From Secundilactobacillus angelensis (lineage in GTDB: Bacteria; Bacillota; Bacilli; Lactobacillales; Lactobacillaceae): a DNA stretch of 64,000 nt. The notes below the pieces were generated by a model that ran no database searches, was not told the origin of the DNA, and was given only the letters and a program-made list of their open reading frames with translations. Each line of letters starts with the position of its first letter. The stretch's first letter is position 1. Positions 16,414 to 25,251 of the stretch are shown one piece after another. The stretch is taken from NCBI RefSeq assembly GCF_012641075.1, contig NZ_JAAXLJ010000009.1, positions 1 to 64,000 on the forward strand, in the 5' to 3' direction. Position numbers and translations under genes: made by a program.

Positions 16414-17526
16414 TTAATCCTTTGCACCAATCGAAATTTGGTTTTTACCGTTTCGTTTGGACACATAAAGCAATCGATCGGCACGTTTAAAAATATCTAG
16501 TGCGTCTTTGTCATCCTCACGTCGGTTTTCGACACCCATTGACACTGTCACTCTGATCTGCTGACCCTTTTCAGTGGTTGTCCGCAAATCATGAACGGCA
16601 GTTTGCAGAATCTCCGCTAGCTGGGTTGCAACTTCTTCAGTAACACCTGGATAAAGAATCGTAAATTCTTCTCCACCAGTCCGATAGAGTCTTGCGCCTT
16701 CAGTATTTTGAGCTAAGATTTTCTCTAGTTGATTGGAAAATTGAATTAAAGTGGTATTTCCTGCTAAATGACCATAAGTATCATTAATATGCTTAAAATT
16801 ATCAATGTCCATGGCAATAACGTTTAAAGCACTATAATTTTGAAAATAATCGTCGGCATCGGATCTAAAACTCAGCCAGTTACGGGCATGCGTCAAATTA
16901 TCGAAGAGCACGTTACGCGCTGCATCCACGTTATTAAGGTGTTCTCTTCGAATAAGTACCATGTAGTAGTAGGTTATAAATGTTACAACTAAGTATACAA
17001 CATACATCGTCAACAGCACTATAAATGACAAGTGGAGCATCGCAGTCAACCCCAACCAAGAGATTGCACCAATACACGCTTTAACGCTTAAAACCACAGC
17101 TGGATGCCTGTCAAAGGGAAAGAACCATTGACGCTCTCCCATGAGCGCAATAATGCCAATCGCCAGTGTCATGAGTAACCAGTAACTGAAAGAAGTCGTG
17201 GTCAGGAAAAACAATCCCACTGTGACTACCAATGCCAAAATTATATTTAGCCGGGTTTTTACCGCATCTGTATAACTCATCATCAACACTAACACACAAT
17301 TTACCCACATCAATCGTTCCACAGTTGTAGGACAACTGAGCGCCATCCCAAAAACGAAAGCTGTCACAGCCGTAAAATACAGCGTGTACAGTAATTCAGT
17401 CCGCCATGGTGACGTGTTTTTGCCTTCAAGATCATAATCCAGCACATGCATTAACCGTTGCAGGATGCTGATAAAGCCAATATTGATAAAGCTGAGTAAA
17501 AAAATAGCTATTACCATTTCCATCAC
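16414..17526 (-). CDS. Membrane GGDEF protein (probable diguanylate cyclase)
   Basis: The protein has 370 residues. The first ~190 are hydrophobic with about six or seven membrane helices, and the rest is a GGDEF domain. The substrate-site motif is MDIDNFKHINDTYGH (about 240) and the catalytic motif is GGEEF (about 285), an accepted active variant. The residues five before GGEEF are TEGA rather than RxxD, so the inhibitory I-site is missing. It probably makes cyclic di-GMP from two GTP at the membrane, perhaps sensing a signal in the membrane part. No EAL or PilZ gene is seen in the window. GTG (17526) and ATG (17523) starts are both plausible. Confidence 0.87.
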   Translation of the reverse strand: MMEMVIAIFLLSFINIGFISILQRLMHVLDYDLEGKNTSPWRTELLYTLYFTAVTAFVFGMALSCPTTVERLMWVNCVLVLMMSYTDAVKTRLNIILALVVTVGLFFLTTTSFSYWLLMTLAIGIIALMGERQWFFPFDRHPAVVLSVKACIGAISWLGLTAMLHLSFIVLLTMYVVYLVVTFITYYYMVLIRREHLNNVDAARNVLFDNLTHARNWLSFRSDADDYFQNYSALNVIAMDIDNFKHINDTYGHLAGNTTLIQFSNQLEKILAQNTEGARLYRTGGEEFTILYPGVTEEVATQLAEILQTAVHDLRTTTEKGQQIRVTVSMGVENRREDDKDALDIFKRADRLLYVSKRNGKNQISIGAKD

Positions 17527-17777
17527 GGTATCATCCCCTGACGACGCGTTTCCTTAATTATAGAAGTTTTAAGTTCAATGGTAAACAAATTAGTTGTCAT
17601 GTTGCCCCGACAACTCTCCAAATTCAAAATAATCTAAAAAGTTAACGAATTAATTGCAAGAAATTATTGAACATCACACAAAGAACACCATATTGCAACA
17701 AATAGATTTGGTTAAAAGCCTCTACCTAGGGCTATATCACTATTCATTCCCGAATATTTCATTATCGGAATAAATCC

Positions 17778-17806
17778 TTGCAATTTTAATATTAACCTGT
17801 CATAAT
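17778..17806 (+). promoter_or_regulatory. Promoter of the secreted protein gene
   Basis: TTGCAA (17778-17783), 17 bases, CATAAT (17801-17806). It gives a leader of about 110 bases that contains two inverted repeats. The rest of the 395-base gap (17527-17921) holds only a small hairpin, AGTTGTC (17592-17598) with GACAACT (17609-17615). Confidence 0.6.
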
Positions 17807-17811
17807 GAGCA

Positions 17812-17877
17812 GTCTTATACAGTCTCTGTATATTAAGACCGTCTTTACGATGTGTAGAGATTGTGATATCATCACAA
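17812..17877 (+). promoter_or_regulatory. Leader dyads before the secreted protein gene
   Basis: GTCTTATACAG pairs with CTGTAT..TAAGAC (17812-17839), right at the expected transcription start. TTGTGAT (17861-17867), 3 bases, ATCACAA (17871-17877) is a compact 17-base operator-like inverted repeat, 44 bases before the start codon. The cognate regulator is not known. Confidence 0.5.
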
Positions 17878-17921
17878 ATAATTGTTATTCCACATATCAC
17901 GTTTATCTCAAAGGAGAATGC

Positions 17922-18536
17922 ATGCAAAAATTACTGTTTACTTTCAGCCTGCTAATTGCCCTTCTTGGAGGAGCATTGGTCACTTCTACATCAGCTTCCG
18001 CAAAATCCTTGCCCAAGCTCAAAACGGAAAAAGTCACGTATGCCTCATCTCGATTAAATACGAAGGTTACAGCGCCAAAGTCTGTAAAACTACTGGCTGT
18101 GAAGTACAATCACCATACTACCTACTATAAATTAAAAAATAAAGCTTACAAGTTAAACTATAAATTCTCTGGGTACAAAACTTTTGAACTATACGGTACA
18201 ACCAGTAAACATCAACGTGTTACCCAGATCAAAAAATTATCAAGTTCAACTTACGCAACTACTGATGTCATCGATCTTGGCGAAATTCGTACCTCTTCAG
18301 ATGCGACCATCGTCGTCCACACATTAGGTACCCACCGCACTGTTCGGGTATATAGCGGACATAAACTACTCCAGGCTCAAAACACTGGTAGCAGTAAACA
18401 AGCTACGTTCAAAATCGCATTAAACCAATACAAGCCTAAGCTAACTTATACAGTTGCTGCAGCTAACAAAAAAGCCACCCGGAATATTTACATTCCATAC
18501 TTAACTAAGCCTAGCAACCTTGACGTTATCGCTTAG
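17922..18536 (+). CDS. Secreted protein of unknown function
   Basis: The protein has 204 residues. A clear signal peptide (MQKLLFTFSLLIALLGGALV, then TSTSASA) is followed by a likely cleavage site before KSLPKL. The mature part is rich in Lys, Tyr and Thr with predicted beta character (YNHHTTYYKLKNKAYKLNY; YKTFELYGTTSKHQRV) and has no cysteine, LPxTG motif or anchor, so it is probably released or held by charge. The frame opens 39 codons earlier, but ATG at 17922 follows AAGGAG by 5 bases and begins the signal peptide. The family was not recognised. Confidence 0.82.
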   Translation: MQKLLFTFSLLIALLGGALVTSTSASAKSLPKLKTEKVTYASSRLNTKVTAPKSVKLLAVKYNHHTTYYKLKNKAYKLNYKFSGYKTFELYGTTSKHQRVTQIKKLSSSTYATTDVIDLGEIRTSSDATIVVHTLGTHRTVRVYSGHKLLQAQNTGSSKQATFKIALNQYKPKLTYTVAAANKKATRNIYIPYLTKPSNLDVIA

Positions 18537-18580
18537 ATAAAGGAAATATTTTAACATCCATCTATATGCATCTTAAGCAA

Positions 18581-18630
18581 ACAAGAAGGTCAAACTTTGA
18601 GAATACCTCAAAGTCGAACCTTCTTGTTTT
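18581..18630. terminator. Bidirectional terminator
   Basis: A 21-bp stem with one mismatch (18581-18601 and 18607-18627), ending in TGTTTTG, separates the secreted protein gene from the start of the cyclitol region. Confidence 0.9.
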
Positions 18631-18673
18631 GTATTACTCGATTACCTTAAATTCAGAAAATATTCATGTCGCA

Positions 18674-19522
18674 TTACTCACGCACCATATCTATACTTTT
18701 CATTAATTCATCTTTTACTTTTTCAGTATCCCATTTCTTCAGGTCGTCCGAAAATGGCTCAAAAGCATACAGACCCTTATAACCGGCAGCTTCAAATCTT
18801 TTTGCCCACTGTGCAGATTCCATAATATCATTTTTATCTAGCATATATCGATCTTGGTCATCCAAAACGTTACGTGCTTTTTTGTCGATAACTGAACTAA
18901 GGTGTACTAAACCAATATAATTAACGTCAACTTTTTCTTCAAATTCCTTTGGTGTCACAGATGCTAAGTAATAATGAAAAGTATCGGCTACTAATTTAAA
19001 ATTATCAACGCCCGACGCTTTAATAACATTCTGCCCTTCCCAAGGGGTTCTTAAGGTACTGTCTTCGAAACCTAAAGGTTCCAGCAATCCACTAACGCTA
19101 TACTTTGCTAATAATTTTGAATATTCTTTAATATTAGCGATTGCCTCTTTTTGTCGTTGTTCAGAACTGCGTGTATCATCCTTTGATCGTACTGGACAAA
19201 AGATAATGTTTTTTAATGAAAAGTCTTTACTCATCTCCAGCATCTCTGTCAAGCTTCGCAAATTATCCTCAATTAAATCACGCTTATCCATGTTACCAAT
19301 AGCGTTAATAGTTTCTACACTTACGTGATTTTCCTTTAATAAGTCAGCCACCTGTTTACCTGAGAGATGATCTAAGATTGTGTTGTTATCAGCACTTCCA
19401 TACAGATCATTACGCAACTCAATATTAGTCACTCCAACACCTGCCACAAGCGGAATTGTTTTCTCCAAAGAAATTCCAGGTGCTGCCTTACGATTTAAAC
19501 AAAATCTATTTAATTCAATCAT
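18674..19522 (-). CDS. IolI-like sugar phosphate/inosose isomerase
   Basis: TIM-barrel protein of 282 residues in the xylose isomerase-like (AP endonuclease 2) superfamily. The order of motifs follows 2-keto-myo-inositol isomerase IolI: IELRNDLYG near residue 35, LLEPLGFED near 148 (metal Glu), LVADTFHYY near 180 (Asp and His), LVHLSSV near 210 and FEPFSDDL near 260. It would interconvert inosose isomers, but the exact substrate is inferred. It is the last gene of a three-gene unit, 12 bases after iolH, and is followed by a strong terminator. Its similarity to IolI is moderate. Confidence 0.75.
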   Translation of the reverse strand: MIELNRFCLNRKAAPGISLEKTIPLVAGVGVTNIELRNDLYGSADNNTILDHLSGKQVADLLKENHVSVETINAIGNMDKRDLIEDNLRSLTEMLEMSKDFSLKNIIFCPVRSKDDTRSSEQRQKEAIANIKEYSKLLAKYSVSGLLEPLGFEDSTLRTPWEGQNVIKASGVDNFKLVADTFHYYLASVTPKEFEEKVDVNYIGLVHLSSVIDKKARNVLDDQDRYMLDKNDIMESAQWAKRFEAAGYKGLYAFEPFSDDLKKWDTEKVKDELMKSIDMVRE

Positions 19523-19534
19523 TTTAGATCTCCT

Positions 19535-20398
19535 TTACAATCCTAAACCCTTTTTAATATTTGGTAGAGTTTGATTATTCGACCAAACCACACGATCAGG
19601 CCAAGCAAATACATTATTTGTAACAATCCCATTAAATTTGATTTCCTTCAGCGCTTGATACATAGCTTCAAAATCCACTTCCCCTTCTCCAGGGTTCAAG
19701 TGTTGATGAATGGTAACTGGTGCTTCTGGAGGATTAATAATATATCTAAGACCAAAATTACTCTTATAGTTCAACGTATCTGCAATTAAAACATGAGTAA
19801 GGACATCTTTACTGCCTAAAATTTGTTTTCGAACATCTCCAACACCACCATCAGAATAAAACGCATGAGCTGAACACCATACTTGGGAAACCCAATCTTT
19901 ATCCAATGACCGAATCAATTTGGCTGCTTCGTCACTAGATTCGATAAAATCGTTGGGATGAGCTTGAATTTCAAGCTTAATATGATTCCTTTCAAAATCT
20001 GGAATTAACTCTTCCATTGATTTGTACCATTGTCCCTCAGACGCCACTGGATTCTGCTTATCACCCGAAAATTCAGTGTTTAGCGTATCAACGCCTAATT
20101 CAGACGTGATTTCAATGGTCCTTCGCATATTTCGAACAGCCGCCTGACGTTCTTGTTCATCAGGGGATGACCACTGTTGAACAGGCAAAACGGAAGATAA
20201 TGCCACGCCAGCGTCATTCAACCACTTCTTAACGTTTTTAATCATTGAAGAATTCACTTTAGGATATTGATAGAACCAAATAAAGTCTTGCCGTGGCGAT
20301 AATTCTATATACTTGTAACCGAGTTTTGCGGTTTTCTCAATCATGTCATGAAATGATGTGTTATCGCGAAACATCGATGGATCATATGCTAATTTCAT
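19535..20398 (-). CDS. iolH: IolH-like TIM-barrel protein (copy 1)
   Basis: The protein has 287 residues, beginning MKLAYDPSMFRDNTSFHDM and continuing YIELSPRQDFIWF, which match the IolH family of inositol operons. Metal-site candidates are NTEFSGD (about 105), EIQAHPNDFIE (about 143), HVLIADTLNY (about 210) and TIHQHLNPGEGEVDF (about 230). IolH has no firmly established reaction; it is a putative sugar-phosphate or inosose isomerase. It lies between a dehydrogenase and an IolI-like gene on one transcript. A close paralogue lies at 26239, with most positions identical by eye. Confidence 0.85.
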   Translation of the reverse strand: MKLAYDPSMFRDNTSFHDMIEKTAKLGYKYIELSPRQDFIWFYQYPKVNSSMIKNVKKWLNDAGVALSSVLPVQQWSSPDEQERQAAVRNMRRTIEITSELGVDTLNTEFSGDKQNPVASEGQWYKSMEELIPDFERNHIKLEIQAHPNDFIESSDEAAKLIRSLDKDWVSQVWCSAHAFYSDGGVGDVRKQILGSKDVLTHVLIADTLNYKSNFGLRYIINPPEAPVTIHQHLNPGEGEVDFEAMYQALKEIKFNGIVTNNVFAWPDRVVWSNNQTLPNIKKGLGL

Positions 20399-20426
20399 TA
20401 AATCTTCTCTTCCTTTCTGTAATAAA

Positions 20427-21440
20427 TTAATAAAGACTTGGCTTCTTGTCAGGCAGAACTATAGCTACTCGTTCGGCATCATTATCACGTGATTTGGCTA
20501 ATGCATCACAAGTTACCATGGCTACCAAACCATCCCAAGAACTTGGCCCCGTAACCTTATCTGCTTCTACGCCGTTAACCCATTCTTGAATTTCATTATC
20601 GTAAGCGGTTGCAAAACGTTCCGTACAATCTTTTGGAATATAGGTCTGGTCATACAAGCCCTTTTTAACCGATGAGTTAAATGGAGAACGTAAGCTAATG
20701 ATACCGTTTTCACAAACAACACTACAATTAATATCGTAGCCAATCTGATCGTTAACAAAGACTTCTAGATCTATATGCACACCGGACTTTGTGTCTAGAG
20801 TAATAATTTGAGGATCATGTAACTTAGAATGAGTATATTTTGTCTGTTTCTTCGGTAGGAAAGTAGTCCCTGATTCATAATCCTCACCCAGCAACCAGTG
20901 TAACACGTCGGCTTCATGGATGGCAGTTTCTATGATTGACATCGAAGTATCATACGTTTCATCAACTGAACAATTACGATGAGTCGCATGGATTAATAAT
21001 GGCTCACCATATACATGGTCGTCGATTGCCTTTTTAATTTCAATATAACCAGGATCAAAACGTCTCATAAATCCAACTTGAACTAGCCGTTTCCCACCTT
21101 TCACTTCAGCATCTACAATTTTTTTACATCCAGCTGCAGTTAAAGTCAATGGCTTTTCACAGAACACATACTTTCCAATTTCAATGGCATGCAGCACAAA
21201 TTGCTCATGTGTCTCATGTGGCCGCGTTACAACCATTACTGCATCAATATCTGGTGAATCAATTAAATCAATACCACTCTTGTAAATCTTGGCTCCATAT
21301 TCCTTAGCATATTTTTCTGCTAAGTCTTGTTTTAAATCCGCTACACCAGCCAACCTTGCCCCGTTAATTTTAGTGGCAACGCGTTTAACATGATCCGATC
21401 CCATAAATCCTAAGCCAATAATACCAATATTCAACGTCAT
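20427..21440 (-). CDS. Gfo/Idh/MocA oxidoreductase, inositol dehydrogenase type (copy 1)
   Basis: NAD(P)-dependent oxidoreductase of 337 residues. The Rossmann motif GIIGLGFMGSDH is at residues 6-17. FCEKPLT near 97 gives the catalytic Lys, and IHEADVLHWL near 172 gives the Asp and His of the inositol dehydrogenase triad, as in IolG. VGFMRRFDPGY is another IolG-type signature. It probably oxidises myo-inositol or an epimer to a ketoinositol. It is the first gene of a unit with iolH and an IolI-like gene, divergent from an AraC regulator. It is paralogous to 24208 and more distant from the canonical IolG at 34016. Confidence 0.85.
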   Translation of the reverse strand: MTLNIGIIGLGFMGSDHVKRVATKINGARLAGVADLKQDLAEKYAKEYGAKIYKSGIDLIDSPDIDAVMVVTRPHETHEQFVLHAIEIGKYVFCEKPLTLTAAGCKKIVDAEVKGGKRLVQVGFMRRFDPGYIEIKKAIDDHVYGEPLLIHATHRNCSVDETYDTSMSIIETAIHEADVLHWLLGEDYESGTTFLPKKQTKYTHSKLHDPQIITLDTKSGVHIDLEVFVNDQIGYDINCSVVCENGIISLRSPFNSSVKKGLYDQTYIPKDCTERFATAYDNEIQEWVNGVEADKVTGPSSWDGLVAMVTCDALAKSRDNDAERVAIVLPDKKPSLY

Positions 21441-21728
21441 AATGAATACCTCCTCAAGGTTAGTTTAAATTATATTTCACAATTAAATTAACATTGATTT
21501 TAGCTATTTTCCATGTACAAAAGTTCCAATTATTTGTAAAAAACAACACTTTGTATATTTATTATTAATGTATATTTTAAATAATATAACTAATAATAAC
21601 GGTTTCATAAGCTCTTTTTATACGAAGGTATTATTGGTGCTTGTAAAATAACACTTCCCTAATATCTTATTAATATTACAGTAGAATTCGATATTTTGTG
21701 ATAATATGAATTTATAGAGGTGACAACC
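21441..21728. promoter_or_regulatory. Divergent control region with a candidate cre site
   Basis: This 288-base, very AT-rich gap lies between the dehydrogenase unit (minus) and the AraC gene (plus). A cre-like sequence at 21594-21607 reads, on the minus strand, TGAAACCGTTATTA, matching TGWAANCGNTNWCA at all but one position. A possible AraC-gene promoter is TTACAG (21676-21681), 18 bases, GATAAT (21700-21705). The layout suggests CcpA repression plus control by the adjacent regulator. Confidence 0.6.
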
Positions 21729-22607
21729 ATGGAAGACTATTCTGCATACATACCGAAAAATGAAGAAGGCAAAACTACACTGCAGGGGCTTTTTTTCAAT
21801 AACCCCTCAAATACTGCAAAAGAGCTATACCTATACCCTCTCTGGGGCGCTGAATATGAAGTCAATTATACTTATCATATCGATCGTCACTATATGAATT
21901 CTTATATCCTTTTTCTGATTGAAAAAGGCAAATTATACTTTACCTTCGATAATAATCAACGTTTTACTGCATCTGAGAATTCTATTGTATTGATGGATTG
22001 CAGAAAACGGAACCAATATCACGCAGAATCAAATTGCCGATTTATGTTTTTTCATTTTAATGGCGTGCAAGTTCAAACCCTGTATGACTATCTCACTCAA
22101 AATCAACAACATCTTTTTACAAGTACAAACCACTTAACAAACCTTTTCATTCAATTAATGAACTTGCTTTCCAAGAACGAATTTACAGGAAACGACTTAC
22201 ATTACTCCGAACTGCTTTATGAAATTCTTATTAACATGACAGCTACCGACATCACAGAACTAGATCGTTCAATATTACATCAGACACCTGAAATAATAAA
22301 ACGAGCTATTGCGTACTTAGACACTCATTACAATGATAGTGTCACAATCGAAGAATTGTGTCGTAAACTAAATATTAGTGCAACACGATTGTCAAAAGAA
22401 TTCAAGACTTATACATCCACAAGTATTCACCACTATCTAATGTTAGTACGACTATCACATGCACAACAACTGCTAACCAGTCGACCGGATCTTAGTATTT
22501 CTGAGATTGCACCTATGTGCGGATTTCATGATTCATCACATTTAAATAAAACTTTTGATAAAGAAATTGAAATGACTCCTAGCAAATTTCGTAAGCTGTG
22601 TTTCTAA
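21729..22607 (+). CDS. AraC-family transcriptional regulator
   Basis: The protein has 292 residues. The N-terminal half looks like a cupin-type sensor (residues about 45-110: ILFLIEKGKLYFTFDN, then NSIVLMDCRKRNQYH). The C-terminal ~100 residues carry two helix-turn-helix motifs: VTIEELCRKLNISATRLSKEF and LSISEIAPMCGFHDSSHLNK, with the typical MTPSKFRK ending. It probably senses a sugar or cyclitol and activates the divergent dehydrogenase-iolH-iolI unit. The ATG at 21729 has AGAGGTG 6 bases upstream; GTG at 21720 lies inside that site. Confidence 0.88.
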   Translation: MEDYSAYIPKNEEGKTTLQGLFFNNPSNTAKELYLYPLWGAEYEVNYTYHIDRHYMNSYILFLIEKGKLYFTFDNNQRFTASENSIVLMDCRKRNQYHAESNCRFMFFHFNGVQVQTLYDYLTQNQQHLFTSTNHLTNLFIQLMNLLSKNEFTGNDLHYSELLYEILINMTATDITELDRSILHQTPEIIKRAIAYLDTHYNDSVTIEELCRKLNISATRLSKEFKTYTSTSIHHYLMLVRLSHAQQLLTSRPDLSISEIAPMCGFHDSSHLNKTFDKEIEMTPSKFRKLCF

Positions 22608-22691
22608 ATATATTATTACGTTGATATAACAAAAGAGTTAAGAAATAGCGACCTAATGACCCTCAAAACTGATGTTCAGCTTTTAGTAAAA

Positions 22692-23876
22692 CTAGCGTAC
22701 TTTTCTTGTCTGCTGATGTGCCTTAATTGCCTGATTGAGTGCGATAATCAGCACCAGTGCAAGAATAGCAAAAAATGCCGAACCTAACCCAATATTTTTC
22801 AAACCAATCGCACCAGCTAGAATCGATGAAGTAGCAGATCCTAGCGAAATACCAAAGTTAAAGAAAATTGAATTGAGAGAAGAGGCTAAAACAAGAGACT
22901 GTGGATATTCTCGTTCAGCCGTATTTAGAAAATGGATTTGAATTGGGGAGTTAACCAAAGTCACAATAAGGGATAAAATCAGCAAAACGAGTAATCCAGA
23001 AGCTTTCGTAGCAAGTGCTAGTGGGAATGACAGCAATAGTATAATATCGGCAACGTAGTACTTTGGCATAGCCCGTAAGCCATTGTGCTCACTGACAGCA
23101 CCTGACCAGCGATTACTGATAATATTCATAATACCAATAGCAAAAAGTATCATATTAAGATAGTCATTACTGAATCCAAGGACGGTAGTTAGCAATGGCC
23201 GAATATAGGTGTAATACCCATACATAGTTGCTGCAGTGAAAAGCACCAAAAGAATACCCAGATAAATTCGATTATCCTTCAATAAACTCAATTGCCCTTT
23301 AATTGACCCTTGGACCTGTTCAACATGTTTTGGTAGTAGCCATATTAGAAGAAAAAAAGTGATGATGGTGATCCCTGAAACAGCAAAAAAAGCGTATTGC
23401 CACCCATAATTCGTACTAATCATAGTTCCAATTGGGACTCCAAAAACAGAAGCAATACTAAATCCTGCAAAAACCCATGAAACTAGGCTGGCTCGTTTTT
23501 CAATGGGTGCGATAGCTGTCGTAAAAGTCATAATCAGCGAAATAATTGAACCTGCGACTGAAGCAGAAATTATTCTTGATAATAACATCCACCCGTAATT
23601 TGTAGCAAAACCACTTAAGGTATTACCAATCAAAAAAATCACCATTAATACCAAAAGTGTCTTATACCGACTATATTTACTAGTTAATATTGTAATAAAC
23701 GGCGTGCTAACAGCGTATACAGTCGCAAAAATCGTCACCAAATACCCCGTTAGCGCAACTGAAACGTGAAGATGTAAAGCAATGTCTGACAAAATCCCAA
23801 TAACCATAAACTCATTGCAACCTAACATAAATGCAACCAGCACAAATATAATGGTCTGTAATCGATACTTTCTCAT
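22692..23876 (-). CDS. MFS transporter, DHA1 type
   Basis: The protein has 394 residues with 12 hydrophobic helices. FMLGCNEFMVIGILSDIA in helix 1 and the motif-A region FITILTSKYSRYKTL between helices 2 and 3 fit the DHA1 drug or metabolite efflux group (AraJ/PbuE/NepI-like), not the sugar porter group. Such proteins often export sugars, nucleosides or drugs. It is convergent with the AraC gene and ends near it without an obvious terminator, so its link to the cyclitol genes is only positional. The ATG at 23876 has GAGGGTG upstream; GTG at 23885 overlaps that site. Confidence 0.85.
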   Translation of the reverse strand: MRKYRLQTIIFVLVAFMLGCNEFMVIGILSDIALHLHVSVALTGYLVTIFATVYAVSTPFITILTSKYSRYKTLLVLMVIFLIGNTLSGFATNYGWMLLSRIISASVAGSIISLIMTFTTAIAPIEKRASLVSWVFAGFSIASVFGVPIGTMISTNYGWQYAFFAVSGITIITFFLLIWLLPKHVEQVQGSIKGQLSLLKDNRIYLGILLVLFTAATMYGYYTYIRPLLTTVLGFSNDYLNMILFAIGIMNIISNRWSGAVSEHNGLRAMPKYYVADIILLLSFPLALATKASGLLVLLILSLIVTLVNSPIQIHFLNTAEREYPQSLVLASSLNSIFFNFGISLGSATSSILAGAIGLKNIGLGSAFFAILALVLIIALNQAIKAHQQTRKVR

Positions 23877-23912
23877 ATTAGTCACCCTCTAATTATATCA
23901 GGGTCTAGAATA

Positions 23913-24149
23913 CTACAATTTTGATGGCAACATAAGTTTTTTTGAGATTTTGCGTACTTTTGTGTGTAAGGAGGTAAAAAATTCTTCAGGATATTTGATT
24001 TCCCTATCGTAATGATGCAACAAGTAAGGCCTAGTCATAATTTGATGTCTCTCGTAGACTCTATAACTTGTATTCTGATGATCATCATTGGTTATAAAAC
24101 GATATCCAAAGAAAAAGGATACCAAGATTTGATAATCTGTGGCATCCCA
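23913..24149 (-). pseudogene. Possible remnant of a broken gene
   Basis: The 331-base gap 23877-24207 has no clear gene. On the minus strand an open stretch (from a stop near 24150 to the stop at 23913) reads YQILVSFFFGYRFITNDDH, then VYERHQIMTRPYLLHHYDRE and KYPEEFFTSL. This has normal protein composition but no ribosome binding site, and only a TTG could start it. It looks like the 3' end of a decayed gene, of family not recognised. It could also be a short orphan frame. Confidence 0.35.
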
Positions 24150-24207
24150 TTATTTAAACCTTTGAGAATTAAACATTTGTATATAAATATTAATCAGTGT
24201 TTATAAC

Positions 24208-25224
24208 TTAGTCCTTATATAGTGCGGGCTTTTCAGGCAGGGTGATAGGCTCGCGAACTCCCCCCTCGTCTCTAGATTTACCAAGGGCATCACAGGTCAC
24301 CATCGCAACTAAACCATCCCAAGAGCTTGGACCAGTGATTTGATTTTTTTGTACACCATTTGCCCATTGCTGAATTTCATTATCATAGGCATCTTTAAAC
24401 CGCTCTGTAAATTCTTCAGGAATTGGATCTTCATGCTGAAATTTAGTCTTCACAGACATGTTGGTAGGTGTTTTGAGAGCAATAGTACCTTCTTCACAAA
24501 CAATTTCACAGTTGATATCGTACCCCATGTGATTGTTAACAAAGACCTCTAAGTCAATGTGCACGCCAGATTTAGTATCTAACATTACGATTTGTGGATC
24601 GTGAAGGTTGTCATGAGTGTATTTGGTTTGTTTTTTAGGTAAAAAGGTGATACCTGATTCATAATCTTCTCCGAGTAACCAATGCAATAAATCAGCTTCG
24701 TGGACAGCTGTATTGGATACAGACATTGTTGTGTCATAAGAAGTTGGAACCTCGTAGTTACGATGAGTAGCGTGTACCAGCAAAGGTTCACCATATTTAC
24801 GAGAATCAATCGCCTTTTTCATTTCAATGTAGCCTTCGCCATAACGACGCATGAAACCTACCTGGACTAATCGTTTTCCGTGGTTCAATTCCGCATCAAT
24901 AATTTTTTGGCATTCAGCAACCGTCGGCATCAATGGTTTTTCACAAAAAACGTACTTTCCAGCCTCAATTGCCTGCAATACAAATTGAGAATGTTGATCA
25001 TCAGGAGAAGTAACAACCATAACAGCATCAATATCTGGTGATGCAACTAAAGCTGCTCCACTCTCAAAAGCCTTTGCACCATATTTTTTTGAATATTTTT
25101 CAACTAATTCTGGTTTTAAATCTGCGACACCAGCTAGTTTTACGCCAGAGGTTCTTTCTGCAATTCGCTTTGCATGATCTGATCCCATTGCACCTAAACC
25201 GATAATTCCAACATTTAAAGTCAT
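24208..25224 (-). CDS. Gfo/Idh/MocA oxidoreductase, inositol dehydrogenase type (copy 2)
   Basis: The protein has 338 residues and is closely paralogous to the protein at 20427 (shared VGFMRR, LLHWLLGEDYESG, FLPKKQTKYTH, and GPSSWDGLVAMVTCDAL). The Rossmann motif is GIIGLGAMGSDH, the catalytic Lys is in FCEKPLM and the Asp/His in VHEADLLHWL. It is probably a ketoinositol-forming dehydrogenase with a related but different substrate. It is the last gene of an iolH-isomerase-dehydrogenase unit. The ATG at 25224 has AAGGGG 8 bases upstream; GTG at 25233 overlaps that site. Confidence 0.85.
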   Translation of the reverse strand: MTLNVGIIGLGAMGSDHAKRIAERTSGVKLAGVADLKPELVEKYSKKYGAKAFESGAALVASPDIDAVMVVTSPDDQHSQFVLQAIEAGKYVFCEKPLMPTVAECQKIIDAELNHGKRLVQVGFMRRYGEGYIEMKKAIDSRKYGEPLLVHATHRNYEVPTSYDTTMSVSNTAVHEADLLHWLLGEDYESGITFLPKKQTKYTHDNLHDPQIVMLDTKSGVHIDLEVFVNNHMGYDINCEIVCEEGTIALKTPTNMSVKTKFQHEDPIPEEFTERFKDAYDNEIQQWANGVQKNQITGPSSWDGLVAMVTCDALGKSRDEGGVREPITLPEKPALYKD

Positions 25225-25251
25225 TTGTAACACCCCTTCTAAGATTGTTAA

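Noticed and set aside
18541-18670. Mobile-element border of the cyclitol region
   Set aside because: No direct or terminal inverted repeats, integrase, transposase or tRNA gene seen at either edge; the hairpin there is a normal terminator.
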